DNA of 64,000 bases, taken from assembly GCF_000719865.1 (NCBI RefSeq), contig NZ_JOID01000001.1, positions 310,001 through 374,000 on the forward strand, written 5' to 3'. Of this stretch, positions 53,729 through 62,695 are shown one piece after another; position 1 is the stretch's first letter, and each line of letters opens with the position of its first letter. This stretch comes from Streptomyces albus subsp. albus. GTDB taxonomy: Bacteria > Actinomycetota > Actinomycetes > Streptomycetales > Streptomycetaceae. The notes beneath the pieces were generated by a model. The model worked only from the letters and a program-made list of their open reading frames with translations, had not been told where the DNA came from and searched no databases. A program made the translations under genes and the position numbers.

Positions 53729-54316
53729 ATGGGGATGACGGGGAAGCGACGGGTTCTGTACCGGCAGAGCAGCGGATTCTGGCGGATGACGGCGAAGTGG
53801 GCCCTGGTCTTCGGGGCCCTGTCCCTGCTGGACGGCGGGCTGCTCCGGTCGTGGGGCGACGCTCTGGTCTGGCCGGTGATCGGGGTCCTGTTGTGGGTGC
53901 CCTTCGGGATCGGCGTCGTCTGGTACTCGAGGAAGGACCAGGACGTCGAGCTGACGGCACGGGAACTGCGGGTGCGGAGAAAGCGGCTGCCGATGGAGAA
54001 GGTGAACCTGCTGCACGTGGCGCGGCTGTGGCTGGAGGGGAGGTCGACCGCGGACGATCAGCCGGTGGGGGAATGGAAACGGTTCGACCGGGTGGTCTGG
54101 GTGCCGCTGCTGGACGGCCGGGCGTTCGGCGTGGAGTTCCGCGACCCCGCCGCGTTCGCCAAGGTTTTCGGCGCCTTCGCGGTCGCGGCGTGCGGCGGGC
54201 CCGACATCGTCCGGGCGCGGGCCGCAACGGAGACCTACCCGGAGCCGCGCCCGATCCGGCCCCGCCCCACCGGCGACGCGGGCTCCTCGCTGGACTTCCT
54301 GGACATCTTCGGCTGA
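53729..54316 (+). CDS. Hypothetical two-helix membrane protein
   Basis: A 195-residue protein that I do not recognise. After a cytosolic start (MGMTGKRRVLYRQSSGFWRM) come two hydrophobic segments (WALVFGALSLLDGGLL and VWPVIGVLLWVPFGIGVVWY), then an intracellular domain of about 120 residues resembling a PH or YcxB-type beta domain (QDVELTARELRVRRKRLPM, VVWVPLLDGRAFGVEFRDPA). The C-terminus is Pro-rich. A ribosome site is not obvious; the start at 53729 is the most economical. Confidence 0.7.
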   Translation: MGMTGKRRVLYRQSSGFWRMTAKWALVFGALSLLDGGLLRSWGDALVWPVIGVLLWVPFGIGVVWYSRKDQDVELTARELRVRRKRLPMEKVNLLHVARLWLEGRSTADDQPVGEWKRFDRVVWVPLLDGRAFGVEFRDPAAFAKVFGAFAVAACGGPDIVRARAATETYPEPRPIRPRPTGDAGSSLDFLDIFG

Positions 54317-54462
54317 CAGGCCGCATCGCCGGCAACCCGCCGTCCGCGCGCAGCCGGCCGGCCCGAGGTGGCAAGGAAGAAGCTCTATCGGGGACTGACG
54401 GATCGGTTGCCTGTTCTTCCTTTCTCTCATGACGACGGGGTGCCCGTCGGAGGTTCTCTCCG

Positions 54463-54714
54463 GTGACCGGTGTGCTTCCACGCGATCGGGCCGGCGCCCC
54501 CTCACTGCACGAGCTCAGCCACCTCGTCCTTCACCGGCCGCCGCTGCCGGTCGGCGCTGCCGCTCGGAGTTCGGTGTTCGGCGGGAAGGGCGCCGGATTC
54601 ATCCGCGAACTCGGGGGCACGCTCAACTCCATGACGACGGCGGTCAGTTCGCACTGCAAGCGCACCGACGCACCGGCAGGGAGGTTCTGTGGCCAGGATT
54701 GGCTGGACCGTTGA
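54463..54714 (+). pseudogene. Possible remnant with HExxH motif
   Basis: An 83-residue frame (GTG start) in a 372-bp stretch otherwise lacking genes. It contains LHELSHLVLHR, like the HELGHLxLH zinc motif of ImmA/IrrE (M78) peptidases, but has none of the rest of that domain. No good ribosome site is visible and the end overlaps the next gene by 26 nt. It may be a degraded gene end or a chance match. Nothing else is seen in 54317-54688. Confidence 0.25.
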
Positions 54715-54898
54715 ACAGCGGGCGACGGTCAGGCGCCACTCGCTCTTCGCGACCGTGTTCACGGTACTCGGGGTCGCCCTTTCCGTCTTCCTCATCGGCT
54801 CGGGGAACAGCGGCGGCTGGGTCGTGCTCGGAATGGTCGTCTGTATCGCGGGGGCCGGGTACTTGTTCGTCGGCTCCATCCGGAGGGACCAGCCGTAG
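54689..54898 (+). CDS. Small two-helix membrane protein (1 of 4)
   Basis: A 69-residue protein with GTG start behind GGGAGG. Sequence begins MARIGWTVEQRATVRRH; two membrane helices (SLFATVFTVLGVALSVFLIG and WVVLGMVVCIAGAGYLFVG) with a short loop and a basic end. No family is recognised. It is the first of four tandem small membrane proteins that share this layout and an aromatic-plus-GL turn between the helices. Confidence 0.6.
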   Translation: MARIGWTVEQRATVRRHSLFATVFTVLGVALSVFLIGSGNSGGWVVLGMVVCIAGAGYLFVGSIRRDQP

Positions 54899-54962
54899 TC
54901 GCAGCCAGGGGGATGCGCTGCGCGAAGTCGCCCCGGCCGGGAGCTGAAAGCGAGAGGACATC

Positions 54963-55289
54963 ATGACGGGCCGGGCTGAACACAGGCCGTCCAGGGGGCC
55001 GTGGGCTTCCTTCCTTCTGGCCTCCATGGCTCTCCACGCGGTGATCACCGCCATCCTGTTCTCCGGCGGAGCGTCAGCGGGGCGGGCCTTCGGCACGCCG
55101 CTTGCCCTCCTCGCCGGTCCGGCCGTGGGCATGGGCGTCGTCCGGTACAGGAGGCTCCCGCGAGTAGCCGCGTCGCGCCCGGGCGCTCGCAACGTGACGA
55201 CCGAGGCTGCCGGCAAAGGGACTGAACACCATGCGGGGCCGAGGGGTTCAGCCGGTCTCCTCGGCCCTTCCGAGAAGGGTGGAGGATGA
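54963..55289 (+). CDS. Small membrane protein (2 of 4)
   Basis: A 108-residue protein, ATG after AGAGGA. Two membrane segments (WASFLLASMALHAVITAIL and FGTPLALLAGPAVGMGVV) are followed by a hydrophilic 45-residue tail rich in Gly, Arg and Thr. Unknown family. Its stop overlaps the start of the next gene by 4 nt, showing that the genes are translated together. Confidence 0.6.
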   Translation: MTGRAEHRPSRGPWASFLLASMALHAVITAILFSGGASAGRAFGTPLALLAGPAVGMGVVRYRRLPRVAASRPGARNVTTEAAGKGTEHHAGPRGSAGLLGPSEKGGG

Positions 55290-55474
55290 AGAGGTTCTCC
55301 GGTGAGAACAATCGGTTCCTGAGGATGTGGCTCGTCGCCTCTTTCCTCTTCGCGCTGTTCCTCGTCTTCCTGATGATCTTCCAGGGCATGCACGGCGCTT
55401 GGGTGGGGCTGGCCGTCCTCTCCGCACTGTGTGGCACGGCCATCTACGTGACCGGCTCCCCGAGAAGTCGCTGA
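55286..55474 (+). CDS. Small two-helix membrane protein (3 of 4)
   Basis: A 62-residue protein, ATG overlapping the previous stop and preceded by GGTGGAGG. It starts MKRFSGENNRFLRMW; helices LVASFLFALFLVFLMIFQG and WVGLAVLSALCGTAIYV are joined by a short MHGA turn. The pattern NxRxxxx-helix-xxxAW-GL is shared with the next gene (ARTMRNLRVTIW ... EAWIGLVIV), so the two are likely paralogues. Confidence 0.65.
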   Translation: MKRFSGENNRFLRMWLVASFLFALFLVFLMIFQGMHGAWVGLAVLSALCGTAIYVTGSPRSR

Positions 55475-55513
55475 CCGCAGAAAAACGCTGGTACAGACGA
55501 GAGAGGCCAACGC

Positions 55514-55732
55514 ATGGACGCGAGCAGGTTCACAGGTTCCGCCAGAACTATGAGAAACCTGCGGGTGACCATATGGATCACCGTGCCGTGCGTGCTTCTC
55601 CTGCTGTTCCTCATTCTCGCCAGGGGATTGACCGAGGCGTGGATCGGCCTGGTCATCGTGGCGGCCTTCTGGGCACTGATCGCCTATCGGTTCTCCGGCA
55701 CCGGAACGCGGGGCCTTCCGCCGCAACGATGA
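55514..55732 (+). CDS. Small two-helix membrane protein (4 of 4)
   Basis: A 72-residue protein, ATG after AGAGAGG. MDASRFTGSARTMRNLRV is followed by WITVPCVLLLLFLILARG and EAWIGLVIVAAFWALIAYR, then a short Gly/Arg tail. It closely mirrors the preceding small protein in layout and in the AW-GL turn. Unknown function; tandem small hydrophobic proteins can act as toxins, pump modulators or stress sensors, but none is indicated. Confidence 0.65.
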   Translation: MDASRFTGSARTMRNLRVTIWITVPCVLLLLFLILARGLTEAWIGLVIVAAFWALIAYRFSGTGTRGLPPQR

Positions 55733-55876
55733 GCCTGCGGCCGCCGGCCGCCTTCCGCCCGCGCGCCTTCGCCGAGCAGGCTGCCCAACAGGCGATCGGC
55801 GAAGCCTGGTTCTCCGGAATGCCGCTCGCCGCCCGGCGTGCTCCGGCACGATGGCAGCGAGGAGGGGAGGGCCCCG

Positions 55877-56863
55877 GTGGCGGCCATGAGGGATCCGCTC
55901 GGCGAGTACATGGCGGCCTCCGCCCGGCGTTCCGCCGAACGGTCGGCGGCCGAGGCGGTCCGCGAGCTGGAGGAGGCACCGGCCCGGCTGGGTCTGCCGG
56001 AGGCCGAATTCCCGGAGACGAAAGCGGCCTTGCGGGCCTATCACACGGACGGGAACGACCTGGCTGAAGGCTCTCTGCTCATCGGCATCCTGGTCTTCGT
56101 ACTGCTGCTTCCGCCATTCGTGTCCGCGGCAGTCTCCGGCACCACGTCCTTACCGGTCAACGAAAACGATCCCGACCCCGTGTACGTCAACGTCTACGCG
56201 GTCATCGCCGCCCTCACCCTGCCCTGGCCGCCCCTCGTCTGGCTCATCCGGCGGACCCGCGCGGGCGGCGCGTCCGTACGGCACCGGCTCACGGTCAGGA
56301 CCACGCGGGCGGCCGTCCTGTGCGCCGACATCCTCGAACGGCCCTCCCTGGCAGACCTCTCCCGTCTACGTGCCCTCGACCGCCGATGCCGCCGCATCGA
56401 GCGGGACCTTCTGCGCGCGCACCACACGGTCGGGACCATCGCCTCCTCCTCCCCGCGCCACGAATCGGCCCGGCGCCACGCCGCCCACGTCGCCGGCGCC
56501 CTCCGGCAGGACCTCGTCCGGCTCGACAGCGAACCGGACACGGCCCTGCGCGACCTGGCGCGGAAACTCCTCACCATCGGCGAGCGGTACGCCCAGGGGC
56601 GCGTCGGCGCGCTGCTGCCCGAGGACGACCTGCGCGATGTCGTCCCACTGTCCGTCACCCGGGAGCACCTCAAGGAGTCGCTGCGCCTGGTGGCGGCCGT
56701 CCTCGCCGCTCTGGGCGCCGCGCTGGCGGTCCATCCGCTGCTGCCGCTCCTGGGTGCCCCCGAATTCCTGCGCCCCTGGTGCTACGTGGCCGCCGCGCTC
56801 GTCCCCGGCCTCCTGATCGCCGGCCCGCGCCGCGTCCTGTCCTACCTCAGCTTCGCCCCCTGA
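55877..56863 (+). CDS. Hypothetical multi-helix membrane protein
   Basis: A 328-residue protein. The GTG at 55877 has AGGAGGGGAGG just upstream; a GTG at 55838 would put the ribosome site inside the gene. No family is recognised. An N-terminal helical cytosolic part (RRSAERSAAEAVRELEEAPA) precedes two membrane helices (LLIGILVFVLLLPPFVSA and NVYAVIAALTLPWPPLVWL), then a long helical Arg/Leu-rich domain of about 130 residues, and two further hydrophobic segments near the C-terminus (LVAAVLAALGAALAV, LVPGLLIAG). It may be a scaffold or sensor; function unknown. Confidence 0.7.
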   Translation: MAAMRDPLGEYMAASARRSAERSAAEAVRELEEAPARLGLPEAEFPETKAALRAYHTDGNDLAEGSLLIGILVFVLLLPPFVSAAVSGTTSLPVNENDPDPVYVNVYAVIAALTLPWPPLVWLIRRTRAGGASVRHRLTVRTTRAAVLCADILERPSLADLSRLRALDRRCRRIERDLLRAHHTVGTIASSSPRHESARRHAAHVAGALRQDLVRLDSEPDTALRDLARKLLTIGERYAQGRVGALLPEDDLRDVVPLSVTREHLKESLRLVAAVLAALGAALAVHPLLPLLGAPEFLRPWCYVAAALVPGLLIAGPRRVLSYLSFAP

Positions 56864-57082
56864 CTCCCCGGACGAGGACCGACCGGAGCCGCGGAACCGG
56901 CCCTTGGGACGGGCCCGGCGGCGGGGCAGGCATCCGCCCGTCGGCTCGGAGGTGTCCCGTACGAGGTGCCGTGCCGGGATCCTCCCCCGTCACATATGTG
57001 TTGAAGATGTGTCGGCGCGTGGCTAGAGTGCGGAGGCCGTGCGAAATTGGCATGGACCATTCAACGCCGTGACGGGGGATCC

Positions 57083-57523
57083 GTGCACTTACGCACCGCG
57101 CTTCAGATCACCGCTGACGCCCCGACCCCGCCGGCGGCGGGGTGCAGCGCGGAGAGCGGGAACAGCGGCAGCGCCGGCGCCTCTCCCCCGGCGACCGAGG
57201 CCGCCACGACCACTGGCGCACCCTCAGCGAACACGCCCGACCCCAGCGCGCCGCCGCAGGAGTCGGATCCGGTGCCGTCGTTCTCCCAGGAGGGCAGGAC
57301 GCGCATTCTGCGCCACGGCGATGCGGAAGCGAAGGCCACACCCAAGGAGAACGGCGTCTTCACCGCCGTCACCGTGCACAACGACACGGACGAACCAGCG
57401 CATTACGACATCGTTGTCAGCATCGGCGACGGCGTCGAAGAAAACGGTGCTCGCCAAGGCCGACGCGCGGTAGGCAACGCGCGATGCACCACGCGCAGAA
57501 GACAACCCGCAGCAGACGACTAA
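57083..57523 (+). pseudogene. Decayed lipoprotein-like gene
   Basis: The frame from the GTG at 57083 has a start (VHLRTALQITADAPTPPAAG) that keeps the GCSAES of a lipobox, but its hydrophobic core is eroded by Asp, Pro and Thr. A Ser/Thr/Pro-rich linker leads to a beta-sandwich start with TAVTVHNDTDEPAHYDIVVS and then IGDGVEENG. Past 57430 the frame becomes Arg-rich nonsense; a one-base shift would give VLAKADAR and then a stop at 57473. So the gene seems truncated and frameshifted. It ends three bases before the large secreted protein and may once have been co-transcribed with it. Confidence 0.5.
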
Positions 57524-57525
57524 GG

Positions 57526-60500
57526 ATGCCTGTGAGACACGCGTACAGGCGCCGGCGTGTTCCCGTCACCCTGGTGACGGCGATCGCCCTGGCGTTACCC
57601 CTGAGCCTGCCCGCACAAGCGGCCGGCCCCACGCCACCGGACGACGCGGCCCAAGGCTGGGCCGGGCAAGCCGATGCCGAGCCGCACCGGAAGCCGGACG
57701 AGAAGCCGGAGCCGAAGCCGCGTTCCGTGGCCAAGGGCGACCGCACGGCGGTGCTCGGCCCCGGCCACTCGGCGTCACAGGACAAGGCGTTCACCACGTC
57801 CGGGGACGGCACCGGCTTCCATCTCCTCGTCGCCGACGAGCGTGACGGCTACGCGTGGAAGGCCGCCGCGACCCTGTCCGAGGACGGCTTCGACGCCGAC
57901 ACCTGGATCGGCAACGCCTGCCTGACCGGGTCCGGGAAGTACGCGGCCGTCGCGTACGCGCCCCGGACCTTCACCAACAAGCCCGAGCTGATGGTGCGGG
58001 GAGCGTTCACCGCCATCGTCGATCTCGGCAGCGGCGAGGTCACCAAGCTGCCGTTCACCGCGTCCCTGGCCCACTTCTCCCCCGGCTGCGGCACCGGCCG
58101 GCAGGCGGTGTTCACCCAGCTCTCCTGGGACGGCGACGCCGAGCAGAAGACCCGGCTGATCAGCGTCGACGCGGCCACGGGCAAGCCCTCCCGGCCGGTG
58201 GCGTTCCCCGGGCAGGTCACCTCCGCCGTCCCCACCCGGGACGGCATCGTCGCCGCGCACGGCAACAAGCTGGTGCGGATCAACGGCAGCAAGGAGCGGG
58301 TGCTCGCCGCCACCACGGCGGTGCCGTTCCAGATCACGGCCGACGGCGACGGCGGCGTCACCTTCATCGACCGGCAGCCGGAGAAGACGGACACCGAGAC
58401 GGTGAGCTGGGCCAAGCACCTGACCCGCTCGCAGGTGAGGGCCGGTGAGAAGGCCGCGCCGGTCACCGTCGCCTCCGGGCGGCTGCGGGACTGGGACCTG
58501 ACGGGCACCCCGTCGGGGCAGGTCTTCATCACCGGCAAGGCGGCCGGGAAGGGCAGCCTGCCGGACAAGGTGGAGAACCCGGGCCGCCTCGCCAAAGGCG
58601 CCCGCATCTCCAGCCTCGGTCACGCCGCCGTCTCCACCACCTGGGCGGACGGAAAGACCAGCCTGATCACGCCCAGCGAGGCCGACGCGGTCCGCGACGC
58701 CCGCACCACGCTGCGCGTGCTCGCCACCGGGAAGACCGTCACCCTGGACGTCACCCCGAAGGCCGCCGGCGGCAACGCCCCCGTCGGACGCGCCCCTTCA
58801 CCGGCCCTGGAGCTCCCGGCGGCGCCGCGGCAGGGGCCGAAGCCGCAGGGAGGCGCCGCGCCGCTCGACGAGGGCGGGATGTCCGCGCAGACGGTGCGCA
58901 CCCAGCCCCTCGCCGGCAGGGCGGACAGCCCGTCCGAGGGCACGGATGAGCGCTACTGCGGGGTCGCCCGCAACGACGTCCGGAAGCAGGCGTTCCAGCC
59001 CACTCCCCGGCAGGTGGAATGGGCCGTGGACCAGGCCGTCGTCGGTGAGCTGAACTTCTACCGCTCGCCGAACTGGAAGAACACCGGCATGGGCGGCTAC
59101 CAGCCTCAGGGCGGCCTGTTCCCGGCGACGGTGCTGGCCGGTGACCCCAACGGCACCCTCGACAACGAGGACCCCGACGTCACCGACCGCTGGCACATAC
59201 CCTCGCAGGTGATGCTCGGCGTCACCGCGCAGGAGTCCAACATGTGGCAGGCCACGCGGTTCGCCGTCCCCGGTGTCACCGCCAACAGCCTGATCGGCAA
59301 CTACTACGGCACCCAGTACACCTCCGACGGCACGCAGGCCGACCCGTGGCGCATCAACTTCTCCGAGGCCGACTGCGGTTACGGCATCACCCAGGCCACC
59401 GACGGCATGCGGCTGTCCGGCAAGGAGAAGGACGGTGAGACGGCGCTGTCCACCTACACCCAGGAGGCCGTCGCGCTGGACTACACCGCCAACATCGCCT
59501 ACGGCGTGCGGATCCTCTCCGACAAGTGGAACCAGACCTACCGGGCCGGCATGAAGGTCAACGACGGCCACCCGCAGTGGATCGAGAACTGGTTCTTCGC
59601 CCTGTGGGCGTACAACTCCGGCTTCTACCCGGACGCCGACGCCGGCGGGCACAAGGGGCTGGGCTGGACCAACAACCCGGCCAACCCGCTGTGGAAGGCC
59701 AACCGCGTGCCCTTCCTGCAGAGCGCCACGAACCCGGCCGGGGACGACTACAGCCATGCCGCGCACCCGCAGGACTGGCCGTACGAGGAGAAGGTCCTCG
59801 GCTGGGCGGCCCGCCCGATCTCGGCGATGTTCGCCCCCGGCGACTTCCGGCCCGGCTATCTGGCCGCCTGGTGGAACACCAATGCGGACCGCAGCACCGT
59901 CAAGCCGCCGCTCGACCTGTTCTGCGACGCCTCCAACGACTGCGAGCCGTCCAAGATCGGTGAAGACGACTCCAACGATCCCGGCCTGGGCGCCTGCAAG
60001 CTCGACGCGGGTGACTCCAAGAGCAACCCCCACTGGCTGCACTGCTGGTGGGACAAGCCGGCCGAGTGGAAGAACTGCGACACCGGGGCCGAGTGCGGCC
60101 ACCAGGTGCACCGTTTCAACACCTCGTATCCGGAGCAGCCGGACGCCAACTCCTATCCGCCGCGCTGCTCCAGCGGCCTGCCCTCGAACGCGCTGATCGT
60201 GGACGAGCTGCCCGACGGCACCACGCCGGCGGGATCGGACGCGCGCGGATGCGGGGCGGTGCGGTCGGACGGCACGTTCGCCTTCACCTACCGGCCCTCC
60301 GACATCATCGACGCGGACACCGGGGACACGATCACCACCTATCCGGGGAAGATCGACACGCATCAGATCGGAGCGGCCTACGGCAACCACTTCTGGTTCA
60401 CCCACACCCGCTCCCCCGAGACGTTCCCGGAGCCGGGCGACCGCATGAAGGTGACGGGCACGTGGAAGCTCGGGAGCCGGATCACCTCCCATGACGGCCA

Positions 60501-62043
60501 GGCCAAGGTGTACGCGCACATACCCGACCACGGGGCGCAGACCTCCAAGGCCGAGTACCGCATCAAGCACGCGCACGGCACCACCGTCAAGGCGGTCTCC
60601 CAGGACGCCAACCAGTCCAATAAGTGGGTCGACCTGGGGGCGTACCGGTTCAACGATGCCGTGCCCGAGGTCAGTCTGGACAACTTCAACGGCGGCGACG
60701 GCTCCAAGGACATCGCCTACGATGCCATCGCCTTCGTACCCGGGGACTATGACGGTCTCAACGACATCGTCTTCCCCGAGGCGGACCCGAACGCGCCCGA
60801 CGTCAACTTCGTAGCCGCTCAGAATGCCGAGGAGGTCCCTGCGGGCGCCGCTCTGAAGTCGTCGGCGGCCGCCGCGCCGGAGAGCCCGAAGTGCGCGACC
60901 GGTCGCGACGGGATCCGCTGGTGCGGCTCCTACGTGCCGCTGGACGAGAAGAAGGCCATGTCTCTGAAGGGGGACGAGCGAGCCGCCACGGCCGCGGGCC
61001 CTGTCGGCTGGTGCGCGAATGTCAACGGCGCGGCCATGCAGACCAGGACGCAAGGATGTCTGCGCGGCCTGCTTCCGCTGACGGCGACACGGAACGGCGC
61101 CCCCGTCGGCAACGCGACCATGAAGGTCGTCCAGGAGATCAACCTCGACCCCAAGTCGAACGAGTTCACCACGTGGACCCAACTGTCGCTGGTCAACATG
61201 ACGGGGCTCACCTCCACCACGCTGACGTCGTTCACGGAGGACTGCTGGCCGACGGGCGACTGCACGGAGAGCACCGGCCCCTGGATCGGCAGCACGACGT
61301 GGACCCCCGGTGACACGCACGTCGCCACCCGGACCAACACCTACACCTGGAAGAAGACCACCGGGGGCGAATCGAAGCTGGACTTCACGTGGAACACCGC
61401 CTGGTCCACACCGAGCGCCGGTGTCCAGGCCGTCCCGAAGTGGACCAACAACGCCTTCGACGTCCGCTGCGACAACAAGGTGGGCGGCAACACCGGATGC
61501 GTGTTCCCCCGATACACGCCGACGCTTCAGCTGAACACGAAGAAGTACCCGGCCGCTGCCGCGTACTACTGGGTGCTCATGGAGAAGCTGGCCTCACACC
61601 CGGGCAGCGAGCAGCACAACAAGCCACTGCACCGCCTGGCGGATGAGGCGAAGGCCAAGGAGAACCGGGACAAGATGTGCATGCTCGCGGTCGCGGAATG
61701 GAATCCGCATCCGAACGCGGACGGCACCAGTTGCGACGAGTACCCGTTCGCGAAATCCCGTGAGAGCGGCGGGATGACGCTATCTTCGGGCAAGCACTGC
61801 GCGCAGTTCTACGCGGACAAGCAATCCAACGGAAGCTGGATGCTGAAGCTCGACAACAACTACCCGTATCCGACCTGGAACGAGATCTGCGGCCGCGCCG
61901 CGGTCCCGGCCAAGCAGAACACGGATGCCGGTGGCGACCTCGGGCGGTTCACGTCCGAGATCCGTCTGCTCGACCAGGACGCGTATGTCGTCCAGACCGG
62001 ATTCGAATACTGCGACATCAAGTCGGTCTGCGACATCAGCTGA
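57526..62043 (+). CDS. Large secreted protein: lysozyme-like, golvesin-like and NucA/NucB-type DNase domains
   Basis: A 1505-residue protein, ATG at 57526. The signal peptide (MPVRHAYRRRRVPVTLVTAI) is cleaved near PAQA. Residues 35-480 form a beta-propeller-like region (repeats such as FITGKAAGKGSL). Residues about 550-720 resemble a lysozyme/transglycosylase fold with GVTAQESN (Glu570) and DCGYGITQATDG. Residues about 945-1075 match golvesin-type domains (TWKLGSRITSHDG, YDAIAFVPGDYDG). The C-terminal 130 residues contain CDEYPFA (1403-1409) and ESGG (1413-1416), the core of NucA/NucB secreted DNases. Reading it as a cell-wall-degrading DNase effector is inference. A SUKH gene faces it. Confidence 0.8.
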   Translation: MPVRHAYRRRRVPVTLVTAIALALPLSLPAQAAGPTPPDDAAQGWAGQADAEPHRKPDEKPEPKPRSVAKGDRTAVLGPGHSASQDKAFTTSGDGTGFHLLVADERDGYAWKAAATLSEDGFDADTWIGNACLTGSGKYAAVAYAPRTFTNKPELMVRGAFTAIVDLGSGEVTKLPFTASLAHFSPGCGTGRQAVFTQLSWDGDAEQKTRLISVDAATGKPSRPVAFPGQVTSAVPTRDGIVAAHGNKLVRINGSKERVLAATTAVPFQITADGDGGVTFIDRQPEKTDTETVSWAKHLTRSQVRAGEKAAPVTVASGRLRDWDLTGTPSGQVFITGKAAGKGSLPDKVENPGRLAKGARISSLGHAAVSTTWADGKTSLITPSEADAVRDARTTLRVLATGKTVTLDVTPKAAGGNAPVGRAPSPALELPAAPRQGPKPQGGAAPLDEGGMSAQTVRTQPLAGRADSPSEGTDERYCGVARNDVRKQAFQPTPRQVEWAVDQAVVGELNFYRSPNWKNTGMGGYQPQGGLFPATVLAGDPNGTLDNEDPDVTDRWHIPSQVMLGVTAQESNMWQATRFAVPGVTANSLIGNYYGTQYTSDGTQADPWRINFSEADCGYGITQATDGMRLSGKEKDGETALSTYTQEAVALDYTANIAYGVRILSDKWNQTYRAGMKVNDGHPQWIENWFFALWAYNSGFYPDADAGGHKGLGWTNNPANPLWKANRVPFLQSATNPAGDDYSHAAHPQDWPYEEKVLGWAARPISAMFAPGDFRPGYLAAWWNTNADRSTVKPPLDLFCDASNDCEPSKIGEDDSNDPGLGACKLDAGDSKSNPHWLHCWWDKPAEWKNCDTGAECGHQVHRFNTSYPEQPDANSYPPRCSSGLPSNALIVDELPDGTTPAGSDARGCGAVRSDGTFAFTYRPSDIIDADTGDTITTYPGKIDTHQIGAAYGNHFWFTHTRSPETFPEPGDRMKVTGTWKLGSRITSHDGQAKVYAHIPDHGAQTSKAEYRIKHAHGTTVKAVSQDANQSNKWVDLGAYRFNDAVPEVSLDNFNGGDGSKDIAYDAIAFVPGDYDGLNDIVFPEADPNAPDVNFVAAQNAEEVPAGAALKSSAAAAPESPKCATGRDGIRWCGSYVPLDEKKAMSLKGDERAATAAGPVGWCANVNGAAMQTRTQGCLRGLLPLTATRNGAPVGNATMKVVQEINLDPKSNEFTTWTQLSLVNMTGLTSTTLTSFTEDCWPTGDCTESTGPWIGSTTWTPGDTHVATRTNTYTWKKTTGGESKLDFTWNTAWSTPSAGVQAVPKWTNNAFDVRCDNKVGGNTGCVFPRYTPTLQLNTKKYPAAAAYYWVLMEKLASHPGSEQHNKPLHRLADEAKAKENRDKMCMLAVAEWNPHPNADGTSCDEYPFAKSRESGGMTLSSGKHCAQFYADKQSNGSWMLKLDNNYPYPTWNEICGRAAVPAKQNTDAGGDLGRFTSEIRLLDQDAYVVQTGFEYCDIKSVCDIS

Positions 62044-62059
62044 CAGCGGCACCGCGAAG

Positions 62060-62100
62060 GAGGCGTCCTGCCGGATCACCGTGATCCGGCAGGACGCCTC
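62060..62100. terminator. Long hairpin between the secreted nuclease and the SUKH gene
   Basis: A perfect 19-bp stem (62060-62078 with 62082-62100) and a 3-nt loop starts 17 bp after one stop and ends 11 bp before the other. It can end both converging transcripts. Confidence 0.85.
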
Positions 62101-62110
62101 GTATCCGGGG

Positions 62111-62695
62111 TCAGCCCGTGACCCATTCCAGCATGCGCCCTTCATGGACCGACGGACGGCGCCGCGCGGCCGGCAGCCGCAGCGATCCCTCCACCGCGTC
62201 GCACAGGTCGGTCAGCATCGGAGCCATGGACGGCCAGAGCAGCACGTATTCGGGGTCGCCGAACGACATCTCGCCGACTTCCCCGTAGTGGCCCGTACGA
62301 TGGTCGACGAACAGCAGATCACCCGTGAGGTCCTGGGCGAACGGAACCCACTGGGTGTGCGCGATGCGCCCGACCACTTCCTCCTCATAACCTTCCTCGA
62401 CCGCTTCGTTCGCCATCGAGGAGAGGTTCTGATGCCATTCCAGGATTCCCTCGGTATCCAGCAGGCTGTACCCGAGGAGAAAGGCGCCGGGCTCCGTGCT
62501 GGATCTGCGGGGTGTGACACCGTCGTGTTCCGAGAGGAGCGCCTTCAGTTCACCGTGGAGCGGAAAGCCGATACCGCTCTCCAGACGGGATATATCGGCG
62601 TCCGATGCTCCTGGGCGGAGCGCGGAATAATCGCCCGGGGCGTTCCGCCGGAGCCACTCCTCGAATCGGCGCCACAATTCCTGCATGGTGTTCAT
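62111..62695 (-). CDS. SMI1/KNR4 (SUKH) family protein, possible immunity protein
   Basis: A 194-residue cytosolic protein, ATG at 62695 (MNTMQELWRRFEEWL). The SUKH fold is evident: LRPGASDADISRLESGIGFP, ELKALLSEHDG, YSLLDTEGILEWHQN, WVPFAQDLTGDLLFVDHR and YVLLWPSM. SUKH proteins are the commonest immunity partners of nuclease-type polymorphic toxins, which makes it a candidate immunity protein for the NucA/NucB-domain protein it faces. Against this, they are convergent rather than in one operon, and SUKH proteins also occur in other roles. Codon use is slightly less GC-biased than that of the left part of the window. Confidence 0.88.
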   Translation of the reverse strand: MNTMQELWRRFEEWLRRNAPGDYSALRPGASDADISRLESGIGFPLHGELKALLSEHDGVTPRRSSTEPGAFLLGYSLLDTEGILEWHQNLSSMANEAVEEGYEEEVVGRIAHTQWVPFAQDLTGDLLFVDHRTGHYGEVGEMSFGDPEYVLLWPSMAPMLTDLCDAVEGSLRLPAARRRPSVHEGRMLEWVTG

